From NCBI RefSeq assembly GCF_012926525.1, contig NZ_JABBNI010000025.1, positions 1 through 64,000 on the forward strand: a DNA stretch of 64,000 nt, read 5' to 3'. Of this stretch, positions 42,445-50,828 are shown one piece after another; the stretch's first letter is position 1; the number at the start of each line of letters is the position of its first letter. The notes under the pieces are model-generated. The model ran no database searches, was not told the DNA's origin, and was given only the letters and a program-made list of their open reading frames with translations. The stretch is from Clostridium muellerianum. Lineage in GTDB: Bacteria; Bacillota; Clostridia; Clostridiales; Clostridiaceae. A program made the position numbers and the translations under genes.

Positions 42445-43851
42445 ATGATTGAAATTATGCCTATTTGGGATTACTCAAAAAACACTCCACTCTATCTGCA
42501 ATTATATGAATATATCAAAAATCAAATACAAATTGGGACAATTAAACCAGAAACGAAATTACCATCAAAAAGAAAATTAGCAACTTATCTGGGAATTAGC
42601 CAAAATACTATTTACACTGCTTATGAACAATTATGTGCGGAAGGATATGTAGAAAGTAAACCTCGTATAGGTATGTTTGTAAAAAGACTAGAAGATAATT
42701 CATTCTGCAATATACCATCTGTAGATAAACCTAATGGAAATATAAAATTAAAGGATGACTTTGAATACTTAATTGACTTTAATTCAGGAAATGTTGATTT
42801 GGATCATTTCCCACATCCTGTATGGAAAAAACTAGCATCACAGTGCCTATATTCTGATCAAAGTGACCTTTTATTAATAGGTGAACCTCAAGGAGACGAA
42901 TGTCTACGTAAAGAAATATCCAAATATCTTTTCCAATCAAGAGGCGTAAGATGCATTCCAGAACAAATTATTATTGGAGCAGGCATGCAATATCTAATGA
43001 TATTATTATGTATGCTGTTAGGTAAAAACTATACATACGCAATTGAAAATCCTGGGTTCAATAAAGCAAGAAATGTTTTTATAGACCAAGGATTAGATGT
43101 CCATCCTATTTCAATAGATGAAGATGGCATTTGCGTAGAAGATTTAAGAAAAAGTTCTGCTAAAGTTGTCTATGTTACACCTTCGCACCAGTTTCCTTGT
43201 GGAATAGTTATGCCAGTTTCTCGAAGATTGGAATTATTGAAGTGGTGTGAAGAAAAAAATGGTTATATAATCGAAGACGATTACGACAGCGAATTTAGAT
43301 ATAGAGGTAAACCAATTCCTTCTTTGCAAGGATTAGATAGGAACGGTAAAGTTATTTATATGGGTACATTTTCAAAATCTCTAATTCCTTCAATCAGGAT
43401 AAGTTATTTAGTTTTACCCGAAAATTTGATTGAGGAATATCAAAAATATTTAAAAATATATAAACAAACCGTATCTAGACTCCATCAAAATACACTCTAT
43501 AAATTTATGAAAGAAGGATATTTCTCAAGTCACATAAATAAAATGAGGACATTATATCGTAAAAAACATTCAATGTTGCTTTCTTCAATTGATAAACATA
43601 TGAAAGAAAAAACTGAAGTTATAGGTGCAAATTCTGGATTACACATTTTATTGAAAGTTAAAAACGGAATGACAGAGGAAGAATTAATTCAACATGCTCA
43701 TGATATGAAAATAAAAATCTATCCAACCTCAATTTATTATAATGAATGTGTAACCAGTGAATTCCCTATGATTTTGCTGGGATTTGGTAGCTTAACAGAA
43801 CTTCAGATTGAAAAAGGTATTCGGATGTTGAAAAAAGCATGGCTTGTTTAG
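42445..43851 (+). CDS. MocR/PdxR-type GntR regulator with aminotransferase domain
   Basis: 468 residues. N-terminal GntR winged helix (about 10-80: PLYLQLYEYIKNQIQIGTIK, SKRKLATYLGISQNTIYTAY). The rest is a fold-type I aminotransferase domain with IIEDDYDSEFRY and the PLP lysine K311 in GTFSKSLIPSIRI. PdxR members control pyridoxal-phosphate synthesis; others control GABA, taurine or peptide genes. No pdxST is adjacent; the divergent CGGC gene may be a target. Confidence 0.9.
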   Translation: MIEIMPIWDYSKNTPLYLQLYEYIKNQIQIGTIKPETKLPSKRKLATYLGISQNTIYTAYEQLCAEGYVESKPRIGMFVKRLEDNSFCNIPSVDKPNGNIKLKDDFEYLIDFNSGNVDLDHFPHPVWKKLASQCLYSDQSDLLLIGEPQGDECLRKEISKYLFQSRGVRCIPEQIIIGAGMQYLMILLCMLLGKNYTYAIENPGFNKARNVFIDQGLDVHPISIDEDGICVEDLRKSSAKVVYVTPSHQFPCGIVMPVSRRLELLKWCEEKNGYIIEDDYDSEFRYRGKPIPSLQGLDRNGKVIYMGTFSKSLIPSIRISYLVLPENLIEEYQKYLKIYKQTVSRLHQNTLYKFMKEGYFSSHINKMRTLYRKKHSMLLSSIDKHMKEKTEVIGANSGLHILLKVKNGMTEEELIQHAHDMKIKIYPTSIYYNECVTSEFPMILLGFGSLTELQIEKGIRMLKKAWLV

Positions 43852-44292
43852 TAGGTGGATACTTAAAATATATTTCTTATTTATTGTATACATCTACTAT
43901 TCTCCATACCATGATATTATATCTGCTTTTGTTTTCTGATGTCACAGTGTATAATTTTCATCAACCTTTGACTTCAATAATTACGTCATGTTGTTTACTA
44001 GTTGTGACACATTTAATTACTATTACGTTATAATACTCTATATAATATTATAACTATCCACCATACTTTGAAATTGATTTTTTAGAATTGAAGATTATAC
44101 ATTACTTATATATGAATAACATTTAAGTTAATTCTTTAAGCCATTTCAATTTTGATTACTATAGATAAATCAAGATTATACATGTATGTCGGATGTACTC
44201 CTATAAGTAATGAAATCTAAAAGAAATGAAGAATTTATTAGATTTCCTACAGAATGAAAGGGCTAACTGGCTTTGTAAATTAGTACCAAATA
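43852..44292. other. Noncoding or decayed stretch
   Basis: No supported gene. Around 44210 a short frame MKSKRNEEFIRFPTE is preserved and then stops; it may be a remnant, but I cannot place it. Confidence 0.4.
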
Positions 44293-44469
44293 TTATCTTT
44301 TATTTATGAATATTAATCCTATTATACAAAATGATATACCTAATATTTTATTTATACCAAATCCTTCTTTATAAAATATTATCCCAATTGGAATAAGCAT
44401 AAGCGCAAGAAGAATATTTGCTACCAAGGAACCTGTGCCTATATTCCATCCAGCTCTATATGCCATCAT
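44293..44469 (-). pseudogene. C-terminal fragment of an EamA/DMT transporter
   Basis: 59 codons: AYRAGWNIGTGSLVANILLA, LMLIPIGIIFYKEGFG and GISFCIIGLIFINKR, the last two helices of a drug/metabolite transporter of the single-repeat type. The 5' end is cut exactly at the left border of the 1.29-kb duplication (44471). Confidence 0.65.
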
Positions 44470-44470
44470 A

Positions 44471-44694
44471 TAAATAATCCTGAATATAAAAAACCTTTCA
44501 AAGTAGACTTTAGTCTAAAGGAAGATTCACAAAGTGTAAAAAAAGATATAATTTATGTTAAAATGACATATTCAGTTAGCATAAAGGATTCTCAAAATAA
44601 AACAGTGGGAGGTTCATGGGATATACCAATAACATTTACTGTTAAGAAAACGGAAACTGGATGGTATATCATTGATAAACACGAACCGGCGTAA
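44471..44694 (+). pseudogene. 5'-truncated lipoprotein gene (copy of 49094-49546)
   Basis: Codes for the last 73 residues (NPEYKKPFKVDFSLKEDSQS to WYIIDKHEPA) with one change against the intact gene (KTVGG for KAVGG). Signal peptide and start are missing. Confidence 0.85.
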
Positions 44695-44784
44695 ATCACA
44701 AGATAGATTTTCAATTGATAATAACATTCATAAAATGAAAATAAGTTCCCTTAAAAAATGTTTCATTATCAACACTTACTTAAA

Positions 44785-44808
44785 ACAGAGCCTATTTTTA
44801 GGCTCTGT
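44785..44808 (-). terminator. Terminator behind the left DJ-1/PfpI gene
   Basis: ACAGAGCCTA-TTTT-TAGGCTCTGT, perfect 10-bp stem. On the minus strand TTTTAAGT follows. It may act in both directions, since the lipoprotein tail ends on the other side. Copied at 49637-49660. Confidence 0.75.
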
Positions 44809-44853
44809 TAATATAGTGGTGAAAAGTAGCTATCTTACCCACTTTAAGCCATT

Positions 44854-45480
44854 TTATTGAATTGAGTTCATAAGCTTAAAGAAATATTTTGATTCTTGGG
44901 TTTTATAAAGATTGTACCAGGAATCTAGGGTTTGCGGTAAGAATACATCTAGAATTTTCAATATATGCAAAGCAAATTCAAGGGGAGCTATTCCAGACGC
45001 AGTAATCAAACTTCCATCAGTTACTACACATTCCTGCTTATAATACTTTTCTCCCTCATAGCTTGGACAGACCATTTTAAGATACCCCAAGTCATTGCTT
45101 GTATGAGCTCGCTTATCCAATACTCCCCCTATAGCAAGTCCTATTGTAGCACCACAAATTGCCCCTACAACAATACCTTTCTCTAAATATTTTTCAGCCA
45201 TTCTTATAATGGGAGCATGAATTGCTTCTGTCCATGTATTCCCACCAGGTAGAATCAAAGCAGCAGCATCATGAGCATTAAACTCCTTAAGTTCAATTTC
45301 CGGCAATATTGTAAGTCCTCCCATTGTAGTAATAGGGGTCTTGGTAATTCCTACAGTTACTACTTTTAGCGGCATTAATCCCTTTTTATAGTACCTTCCC
45401 GAATTGATTTCAGCGGTTAAATAACCTATTTCCCAGTCTGCCATTGTATCAAATACATAAAGATATACTGTATTCTTCAT
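44854..45480 (-). CDS. DJ-1/PfpI-family protein, left copy
   Basis: 208 residues. Type-1 glutamine-amidotransferase-like fold with ALILPGGNTWTEAI and the nucleophile elbow VVGAICGATIGLA (Cys109). The family has glyoxalase, chaperone, protease or amidase members. Located 100 bases behind the WYL regulator on the same strand; the regulator may control it. Nearly identical to 49706-50332; differences are clustered at about residues 20-75. Confidence 0.9.
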   Translation of the reverse strand: MKNTVYLYVFDTMADWEIGYLTAEINSGRYYKKGLMPLKVVTVGITKTPITTMGGLTILPEIELKEFNAHDAAALILPGGNTWTEAIHAPIIRMAEKYLEKGIVVGAICGATIGLAIGGVLDKRAHTSNDLGYLKMVCPSYEGEKYYKQECVVTDGSLITASGIAPLEFALHILKILDVFLPQTLDSWYNLYKTQESKYFFKLMNSIQ

Positions 45481-45560
45481 TTTCTATTCCTCCACATTCA
45501 TTTCATTGTTGCTATTTGTTACAGGATGGTCTCAAATTCCATCTAGATCTATTATATATT

Positions 45561-45591
45561 ATCTTCACTGACAAACTCAGTCAGTGAAGAT
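45561..45591 (-). terminator. Hairpin at the end of the WYL gene
   Basis: ATCTTCACTGAC and GTCAGTGAAGAT pair perfectly over 12 bp around a 7-base loop, across the stop codon of the regulator gene. Copied at 50413-50443 with an altered loop. No T run, so it may slow the ribosome or act on RNA stability rather than terminate. Confidence 0.6.
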
Positions 45592-46543
45592 AATAGTCCA
45601 TCAAATCTCTAAGAATTGCTACCATAGCATCTTTAAAACTATTTGGTTCAATCACCTTTATTGATTTACCATATGGAAGTAGAATATGAGGAACATAGGT
45701 ATGTATTGAGTTTTCATCCATTAAAAAATTAGCTCTGCATTCAGTTCGTTCTATCAGATGATATCCTAAAAACCAATGTGCACAAAGGTCATTCAATGCT
45801 TCTGATTTGCCCTCAATTACTAAAGTGCAAAGTCCTACTTTGTTTTCCACATTGGATAATAAGTTTTTTGTAAAAAACTCACGTGCCGAAAAAGCTTCAG
45901 GACGCTTAAATGTATTTTTAGTGCTTATAATATTTACTATTCTATCTACCCTAAAGCTGCGGATTTCATTCCTAAGATGGCAAAATGCAATAACATACCA
46001 TTTATCGTTCCAGTAAAGCATCCCATAAGGGTCAACAACCCTATGCTTAGGATGTCCTTCATAACCTGTACAGTATTCAATTTCCACAGAACATTCATTA
46101 GCAACAGCTTGCTCAATTTCCATTAATATAGGTTTGACAGCTGGATCACAAATACGGCTCACTACTTGAAATCCGACTAAATGACGATTGAGAACTTTTT
46201 CTTGTTCTTGATTCGAGAACATCTTTAACTTTGATGTTGCACTATTTAGTGCTTCCATAAAAGGATATCCTGCTTCCATTGCAAAAGTGGCAGCATGCAA
46301 AAGTGATTTTTTCTCTTCAAGGTCAAAAAACAGGGGTGTTCGGATAAAATTGTTAAGCAAACTATATCCGCCGTTATGACCAGGCTCCGATATTATTGGC
46401 ACTCCACTAATACAGAGTGCATCCATATAACGATAAACTGACCTTATGTTTATTTCTAACCTTTCGGATATTTGCTTTGCAGTTATTTTTGTACCTGAAT
46501 TCAGCATCCATAAAATTGCTAGCATATTATCATTTTTTGGCAT
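45581..46543 (-). CDS. WYL-domain HTH regulator (YafY/DeoR-like)
   Basis: 320 residues from ATG 46543 (GGGGAG upstream). HTH_11 at 5-60 (KITAKQISERLEINIRSVYR). The WYL domain at about 140-230 has VVDPYGMLYWNDKWYVIAFC and IRSFRVDRI. The C-terminal WCX-like part ends ILLPYGKSIKVIEPNSFKDA. WYL domains bind ligands or single-stranded nucleic acid. It probably regulates the DJ-1/PfpI gene downstream. The last third is duplicated at 50439-50615. Confidence 0.9.
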   Translation of the reverse strand: MPKNDNMLAILWMLNSGTKITAKQISERLEINIRSVYRYMDALCISGVPIISEPGHNGGYSLLNNFIRTPLFFDLEEKKSLLHAATFAMEAGYPFMEALNSATSKLKMFSNQEQEKVLNRHLVGFQVVSRICDPAVKPILMEIEQAVANECSVEIEYCTGYEGHPKHRVVDPYGMLYWNDKWYVIAFCHLRNEIRSFRVDRIVNIISTKNTFKRPEAFSAREFFTKNLLSNVENKVGLCTLVIEGKSEALNDLCAHWFLGYHLIERTECRANFLMDENSIHTYVPHILLPYGKSIKVIEPNSFKDAMVAILRDLMDYYLH

Positions 46544-46589
46544 AATGCTCCCCACTTCCCTAGATTTTTAATAGTATCATTTACATTAT

Positions 46590-46685
46590 ACTGCGACACA
46601 AAAACACTGCAGAATTCAAATTGAATAATGTAGTGTTTTTTAAAATTGTTCGTCTTTTTCATTGTTTCGTTAAATAAGAATATTA
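46590..46685 (-). repeat. Type B repeat, copy 8
   Basis: CTGCGACACAAAAACACTGC, AATAATGTAGTGTTTTT and CATTGTTTCGTTAAATAAGA. Ends the transcript of the small membrane protein gene. Confidence 0.6.
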
Positions 46686-46705
46686 TTATTAATCCCAATT
46701 TACTT

Positions 46706-46921
46706 TCAGTTGAGCTTTTTATGTTTAATATGGTTCTTGAATGCATACAATATTGAAAATTCGACAACTAAAATAATAAGAGTTGCTGCCAGTATAATTA
46801 ATACTTGTTTCCATAATTCCAACGTTGTAAACGATAATGCATAAAAATAGCCTAATATTGAAACAACAAATATATTTAAATATAAAATATTTTGCTTCTT
46901 TATACATTTCACTTTATTCAT
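46706..46921 (-). CDS. Small membrane protein, two helices
   Basis: 71 residues from ATG 46921 (GAGGGTG upstream). Two hydrophobic segments (about 16-34 and 40-60) and a basic C-terminus (KNHIKHKKLN). Family unknown. A type C repeat lies upstream and a type B repeat behind, so it is a small single-gene unit. Confidence 0.6.
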   Translation of the reverse strand: MNKVKCIKKQNILYLNIFVVSILGYFYALSFTTLELWKQVLIILAATLIILVVEFSILYAFKNHIKHKKLN

Positions 46922-46947
46922 TTCATTCACCCTCTTCACAAAAATTT

Positions 46948-47092
46948 ACAACTGTGATTTAGTAGATATCAAAATTATACCACATTTTCTATATATTTTA
47001 GTTGCTATACAAAAAACATAGGTATTTTTAACACTGCATTATTTGATTTTCAAATACCATCGTTCGCATTTCTATTTTCAGTAGTTACGTCG
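46948..47092 (-). repeat. Type C repeat, copy 5
   Basis: CAACTGTGATTTAGTAGATA to AGTTACGTCGCAAA, with GGTATAATTTT on the minus strand as likely -10 of the small membrane protein gene. Linked by the segment starting TTTTTCAGAAAGAGTATATA to the next type B repeat. Confidence 0.6.
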
Positions 47093-47152
47093 CAAATTTT
47101 TCAGAAAGAGTATATATCGTAAATTTAAAATAGATACAAATAGTCTTTGAAC

Positions 47153-47250
47153 TACGACGTAAAAAACACTGCAAAGTTCAATTTCAATAATACAGTATTT
47201 AGATAAATTGTTCACTTTTCCAGTTGTTACACCAAATAGAAAAATTATTA
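47153..47250 (-). repeat. Type B repeat, copy 9
   Basis: TACGACGTAAAAAACACTGC, AATAATACAGTATTTAG and CAGTTGTTACACCAAATAGA. Behind the ABC-2 permease gene. Confidence 0.6.
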
Positions 47251-47272
47251 ACTTACCGATTAAATTAATATA

Positions 47273-47935
47273 CTAATTAAAAATAAAAGATTTTCTATTT
47301 TTCAAAATCCAAACATCTGTAAAAGTTGAAATTATACATATACTAATTAAGCAACAAAATGTAATAAATATACTGAATCCGAAAACCTTACTAATTTCAT
47401 ATATTATAATAGCTAAAATAAACATAAAAACTCCACTTATAATAGGGGCCAATTTTTCATCTGGAAAAAGCAAAGTAGTTAACATACTAATAGAACAACC
47501 AGTATATGAAATAATAATAGAAAACAATAATACTAAATCATTTGTTTTAACCCTATCTGCTGGGTTTATAAATAGTAAGCCAAATTTCAAAAATACTATT
47601 GAGAATATAGAAAGGACATATCCTATGATTGCTGGTAATAATATTTTACCTAATACAATTGAAAATATAGATACTTTAGAGCATAGTAAAACTTCTAATG
47701 TTTTTTCTTTTTTTTCTTTCAAAATAGAATAAAAACCAAGTTGACCACTTATAGCAAATGATACAACTAAAGGAAAAAAAATAGCTAATGTGTTTTTAGG
47801 TAACAAGCTATGAGGACATTTAAATAATAGTATAAGTGGTAAAAATGACACTATAAAAATCATGATTAATTCTTTTTTACCCATAGATTTAATTTCCCAG
47901 TATTCCTTTTGCATAATACACAAAATTTCACTCAT
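47273..47935 (-). CDS. ABC-2-type transporter permease
   Basis: 220 residues from ATG 47935 (GGAGGAG 7 bases upstream, overlapping the ATPase stop). About six helices. The N-terminal IMQKEYWEIKSMGKKELIMI and the segment YSILKEKKEKTLEVLLCSKV (ABC-2 motif: E-KE..TLE.LL) are typical of export permeases. Works with the ATPase encoded immediately before it. The substrate is unknown; antibiotic or peptide export is usual for such small pairs. Confidence 0.88.
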   Translation of the reverse strand: MSEILCIMQKEYWEIKSMGKKELIMIFIVSFLPLILLFKCPHSLLPKNTLAIFFPLVVSFAISGQLGFYSILKEKKEKTLEVLLCSKVSIFSIVLGKILLPAIIGYVLSIFSIVFLKFGLLFINPADRVKTNDLVLLFSIIISYTGCSISMLTTLLFPDEKLAPIISGVFMFILAIIIYEISKVFGFSIFITFCCLISICIISTFTDVWILKNRKSFIFN

Positions 47936-47939
47936 TGGA

Positions 47940-48620
47940 TCACTCCTCCACATTACTATTAGTATATTTTAAATATATACTTTCTATATTTGTATTAACA
48001 TTTATAGAATTTTCATAAACTAAATTTCCATTTTGAATAATGGATATATAATTACATGCCTTTGAAATAAAATTTAAATCTTGACTACTTAATAATATAG
48101 TAACTCCATTTTCATTAATTTTTTTCAACATGTTTACTACAATATTTAAACTTTCAGGATCTATTCCATTTGTAGGTTCATCTAATATCAATATTTTAGG
48201 ATTAGCTATTAATGCACATGCCAATGCTAATCTTTTTTTCATACCAGTTGACCATTTTAAAACTGATTCATTAGATCTTTTAAAAATATGTAATTGTTTC
48301 AAAAGTAAATTTGCCTCAGTATTAAACACGTCTGAAGATACCTTAAAGATTTTTGCTCTAAATTCAATGTTTTGAAATGCAGTTAATTTTTCATATAATC
48401 CGTTATCTGTAGGCATATAGGATATGTCATTAGTGCCTAGTAAAATTTTTCCTTTTTGAGGTTTTAATAATCCTAATGTTAGTCTAAATAATGTTGTTTT
48501 ACCAGCACCATTATGTCCCAATATTCCATGTATATCTCTTTCTTTTACATGTAAGTTTAAATTATTTATTACGTCATTGTTTTTAGAATATTGGAAACTA
48601 ATGTTTTTGTAAGTTATCAT
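47940..48620 (-). CDS. ABC transporter ATPase (ABC-2 exporter)
   Basis: 226 residues. Walker A GHNGAGKTTL (35-44), signature LKWSTGMKKRLALACA, Walker B ILILDEPTNGID and switch region LLSSQDLN, where the usual His loop is Q/D-like (SSQDLNF). AAGGAGG precedes the ATG. Forms a two-gene unit with the permease. The leader upstream is a repeat shared with the ASCH gene at 51.86 kb. Confidence 0.9.
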   Translation of the reverse strand: MITYKNISFQYSKNNDVINNLNLHVKERDIHGILGHNGAGKTTLFRLTLGLLKPQKGKILLGTNDISYMPTDNGLYEKLTAFQNIEFRAKIFKVSSDVFNTEANLLLKQLHIFKRSNESVLKWSTGMKKRLALACALIANPKILILDEPTNGIDPESLNIVVNMLKKINENGVTILLSSQDLNFISKACNYISIIQNGNLVYENSINVNTNIESIYLKYTNSNVEE

Positions 48621-48641
48621 ATCTGCCTCCTTTTAATTCGT

Positions 48642-48832
48642 ATAAATTTACTATTGTTCATTAGATTATAGTTTTTAGCAACACTTATTATAACATAGTT
48701 TACAAAATATTACACCCGCTGTACCATACATTGGTTCTCTATTTTTTAACTCTTTTATTTTGATATATGAATGTGTTACATTACTTTAAACCATAAAGTT
48801 CTTAGCCTTTATTATCCCTTTACCTGTATCAG
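48642..48832 (-). repeat. Leader/promoter repeat H, copy 1
   Basis: From TAAATTTACTATTGTTCATT to CCTTTACCTGTATCAGAA. About 180 bp recur at 51872-52066. It includes an ATTATAACATAGTTTACAAA core like the D modules (-10 TATAAT on the minus strand) and a boundary-like left arm, and drives the ABC exporter genes. Confidence 0.65.
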
Positions 48833-48859
48833 AACCACTTAACATATTAGTTTAAGTGG

Positions 48860-48980
48860 CTTAAAATCTTTAACACAGAAAAAGATACTATAAAAAGCAA
48901 AAGCCTCTTGGTACAATCCCACACATCCCATATTGATACAAAATTAAAGGATTCTAGTGGGAGAGAAGCAATTTATGTTT
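48860..48980 (+). pseudogene. Unidentified C-terminal gene remnant
   Basis: A plus-strand frame reads KIFNTEKDTIKSKSLLVQSH, then IDTKLKDSSGREAIYV and a stop, without start or ribosome site. I do not recognise it. Confidence 0.35.
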
Positions 48981-49093
48981 AACTTATGTAAAATGTTTGT
49001 AATTTTATATTTATTTTATGTATAATTAAACAAATGGGTAATTTATACAAAATTACAAATATATTAATTATATTTATTAACAAGTTAAAGGAT

Positions 49094-49546
49094 GTGATTA
49101 TTATTAAAAAGTCGTGTATAAGGTATTTAATTATGTTAATTGCCTTCATGCTTGCACTTACATCTTGCGGAACAAACAAAACAAGCAGCAGCAATAAAAA
49201 AATTGACATCTATAATACGGTTAAGGAAGCATTTCTTACTGATAAAGGATATTCTGATGAATTGTCAAAGCATATGTCAGAAGATGTGTTTAAAAGGACT
49301 AATATTTATAATGCTTATCCAGTAAATAATCCTGAATATAAAAAACCTTTCAAAGTAGACTTTAGTCTAAAGGAAGATTCACAAAGTGTAAAAAAAGATA
49401 TAATTTATGTTAAAATGACATATTCAGTTAGCATAAAGGATTCTCAAAATAAAGCAGTGGGAGGTTCATGGGATATACCAATAACATTTACTGTTAAGAA
49501 AACGGAAACTGGATGGTATATCATTGATAAACACGAACCGGCGTAA
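49094..49546 (+). CDS. Lipoprotein of unknown function
   Basis: About 145-150 residues. Lipobox ALTSC with the modified Cys followed by GTNKTSSSNK. After the signal peptide there is one small domain (about 100 residues) resembling DUF4878/NTF2-like lipoproteins: VKEAFLTDKGYSDELSKHMS and WYIIDKHEPA. The start is uncertain: AAAGG is at 49087, the nearest normal start is GTG 49094, and ATT codons at 49097-49105 have better spacing. The C-terminal half is duplicated at 44471-44694. Confidence 0.75.
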   Translation: MIIIKKSCIRYLIMLIAFMLALTSCGTNKTSSSNKKIDIYNTVKEAFLTDKGYSDELSKHMSEDVFKRTNIYNAYPVNNPEYKKPFKVDFSLKEDSQSVKKDIIYVKMTYSVSIKDSQNKAVGGSWDIPITFTVKKTETGWYIIDKHEPA

Positions 49547-49636
49547 ATCACAAGATAGATTTTCAATTAGTAATAATATTTATAAAATGAAAATAAGTTC
49601 CCTTAAAAAATGTTTCATTATCAATACTTATTTAAA

Positions 49637-49660
49637 ACAGAGCCTATTTTTAGGCTCTGT
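49637..49660 (-). terminator. Terminator between lipoprotein and right DJ-1/PfpI gene
   Basis: Identical 10-bp stem ACAGAGCCTA/TAGGCTCTGT as at 44785. It separates two converging genes. Confidence 0.75.
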
Positions 49661-49705
49661 TAATATAGTGGTGAAAAGTAGCTATCTTACCCACTTTAAG
49701 CCATT

Positions 49706-50332
49706 TTATTGAATTGAGTTCATAAGCTTAAAGAAATATTTTGATTCTTGGGTTTTATAAAGATTGTACCAGGAATCTAGGGTTTGCGGTAAGAATACAT
49801 CTAGAATTTTCAATATATGCAAAGCAAATTCAAGGGGAGCTATTCCAGACGCAGTAATCAAACTTCCATCAGTTACTACACATTCCTGCTTATAATACTT
49901 TTCTCCCTCATAGCTTGGACAGACCATTTTAAGATACCCCAAGTCATTGCTTGTATGAGCTCGCTTATCCAATACTCCCCCTATAGCAAGTCCTATTGTA
50001 GCACCACAAATTGCCCCTACAACAATACCCTTCTCTAAATATTTTTCAGCCATTCGTATAATGGGAGCATGAATTGCTTCTGTCCATGTATTCCCACCAG
50101 GTAGAATCAAAGCAGCAGTATCTTCAATACTACACTCCTTAAGTTCAATTTCTGGCAATACTTTCAGACCTCCCATTGTAGTAATAGCGGTCTTGGTAAT
50201 TCCTACAGTTACTACTTTTAGCGGCATTAATCCCTTTTTGTAGTACCTTCCCGAATTGATTTCAGTGCTTAAATAACCTATTTCCCAGTCTGCCATTGTA
50301 TCAAATACATAAAGATATACTATATTCTTCAT
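49706..50332 (-). CDS. DJ-1/PfpI-family protein, right copy
   Basis: 208 residues; same fold and Cys109 as the left copy. Residues from about 76 to the end are identical; changes (LSTEI for LTAEI, KVLPEIELKECSIED for TILPEIELKEFNAHD) are grouped in the N-terminal third, suggesting a conversion tract or recombination with a third version. Its former regulator gene is truncated here. Confidence 0.9.
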   Translation of the reverse strand: MKNIVYLYVFDTMADWEIGYLSTEINSGRYYKKGLMPLKVVTVGITKTAITTMGGLKVLPEIELKECSIEDTAALILPGGNTWTEAIHAPIIRMAEKYLEKGIVVGAICGATIGLAIGGVLDKRAHTSNDLGYLKMVCPSYEGEKYYKQECVVTDGSLITASGIAPLEFALHILKILDVFLPQTLDSWYNLYKTQESKYFFKLMNSIQ

Positions 50333-50438
50333 TTTCTATTCCTCCACATTCATTTCATTGTTGCTATTTGTTACAGGATGGTCTCAAATTCCATCTAGAT
50401 CTATTATATATTATCTTCACTGACAAATTCGGTCAGTG

Positions 50439-50615
50439 AAGATAATGATCCATCAAATCTTTAAGAATTGCTGCCATAGCATCTTTAAAACTATCTGGTT
50501 CAAGCACCTTTATTGATTTACCATATGGAAGTAGAATATAAGGAACATAGGTATGTATTGAGTTTTCATCCATTAAAAAATTAGCTCTGCATTCAGTTCG
50601 TTCTATCAGATGATA
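50439..50615 (-). pseudogene. 3' fragment of a WYL-regulator gene
   Basis: Encodes only the C-terminal 60 residues (ERTECRANFLMDENSIHTYV and onward). It is cut at 50615, the right border of the duplication. Confidence 0.85.
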
Positions 50616-50828
50616 GTTGTTCTATCAAAGGGTCCTGTTGACACAGTATGACGCAAAATATACTAACATACTGACTTGTTATTTTTTTGAATATGCCTAA
50701 GTTATTTTAGTAATTCAAAATTATATTTATCAATACCTTATAGTGCTTAAAAATTATAGGCGGGATTGTCCACCTATAATACTTAATAAAACAACATTGT
50801 GCAAGAAACTTACTGTAGATTATGCTTA
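50616..50828. repeat. Type E repeat with GATTGT-loop hairpin, copy 2
   Basis: TATGACGCAAAATATACTAAC and a following T-rich piece recur near 54.07 kb (ACGACACAAAATAGACTAGC). Then AATTCAAAATTATATTTATC as at 2.1 and 56.8 kb, and the hairpin TATAGGCGG-GATTGT-CCACCTATA. Confidence 0.6.

Larger units (their letters stand above)
44471..45763. repeat. Direct duplication, left copy (1293 bp)
   Basis: Matches 49323-50615 at a constant offset of 4852 without insertions or deletions. It holds the lipoprotein tail, the DJ-1/PfpI gene and the last third of the WYL regulator. Left border: the EamA fragment; right border: continues into the full WYL gene. Confidence 0.92.
49323..50615. repeat. Direct duplication, right copy (1293 bp)
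   Basis: Partner of 44471-45763. Left of it the lipoprotein gene is complete; right of it the WYL gene breaks off and a type E-like sequence follows. The two borders are therefore complementary: each copy completes a different neighbour. Confidence 0.92.

Noticed and set aside
43839-44033. 64-codon plus-strand frame behind the MocR-type gene
   Set aside because: It overlaps the end of the gene, lacks a ribosome site and has a random composition.
48979-49209. Minus-strand hydrophobic frame over the lipoprotein start
   Set aside because: It is antisense to the signal peptide of the lipoprotein gene and has no ribosome site.
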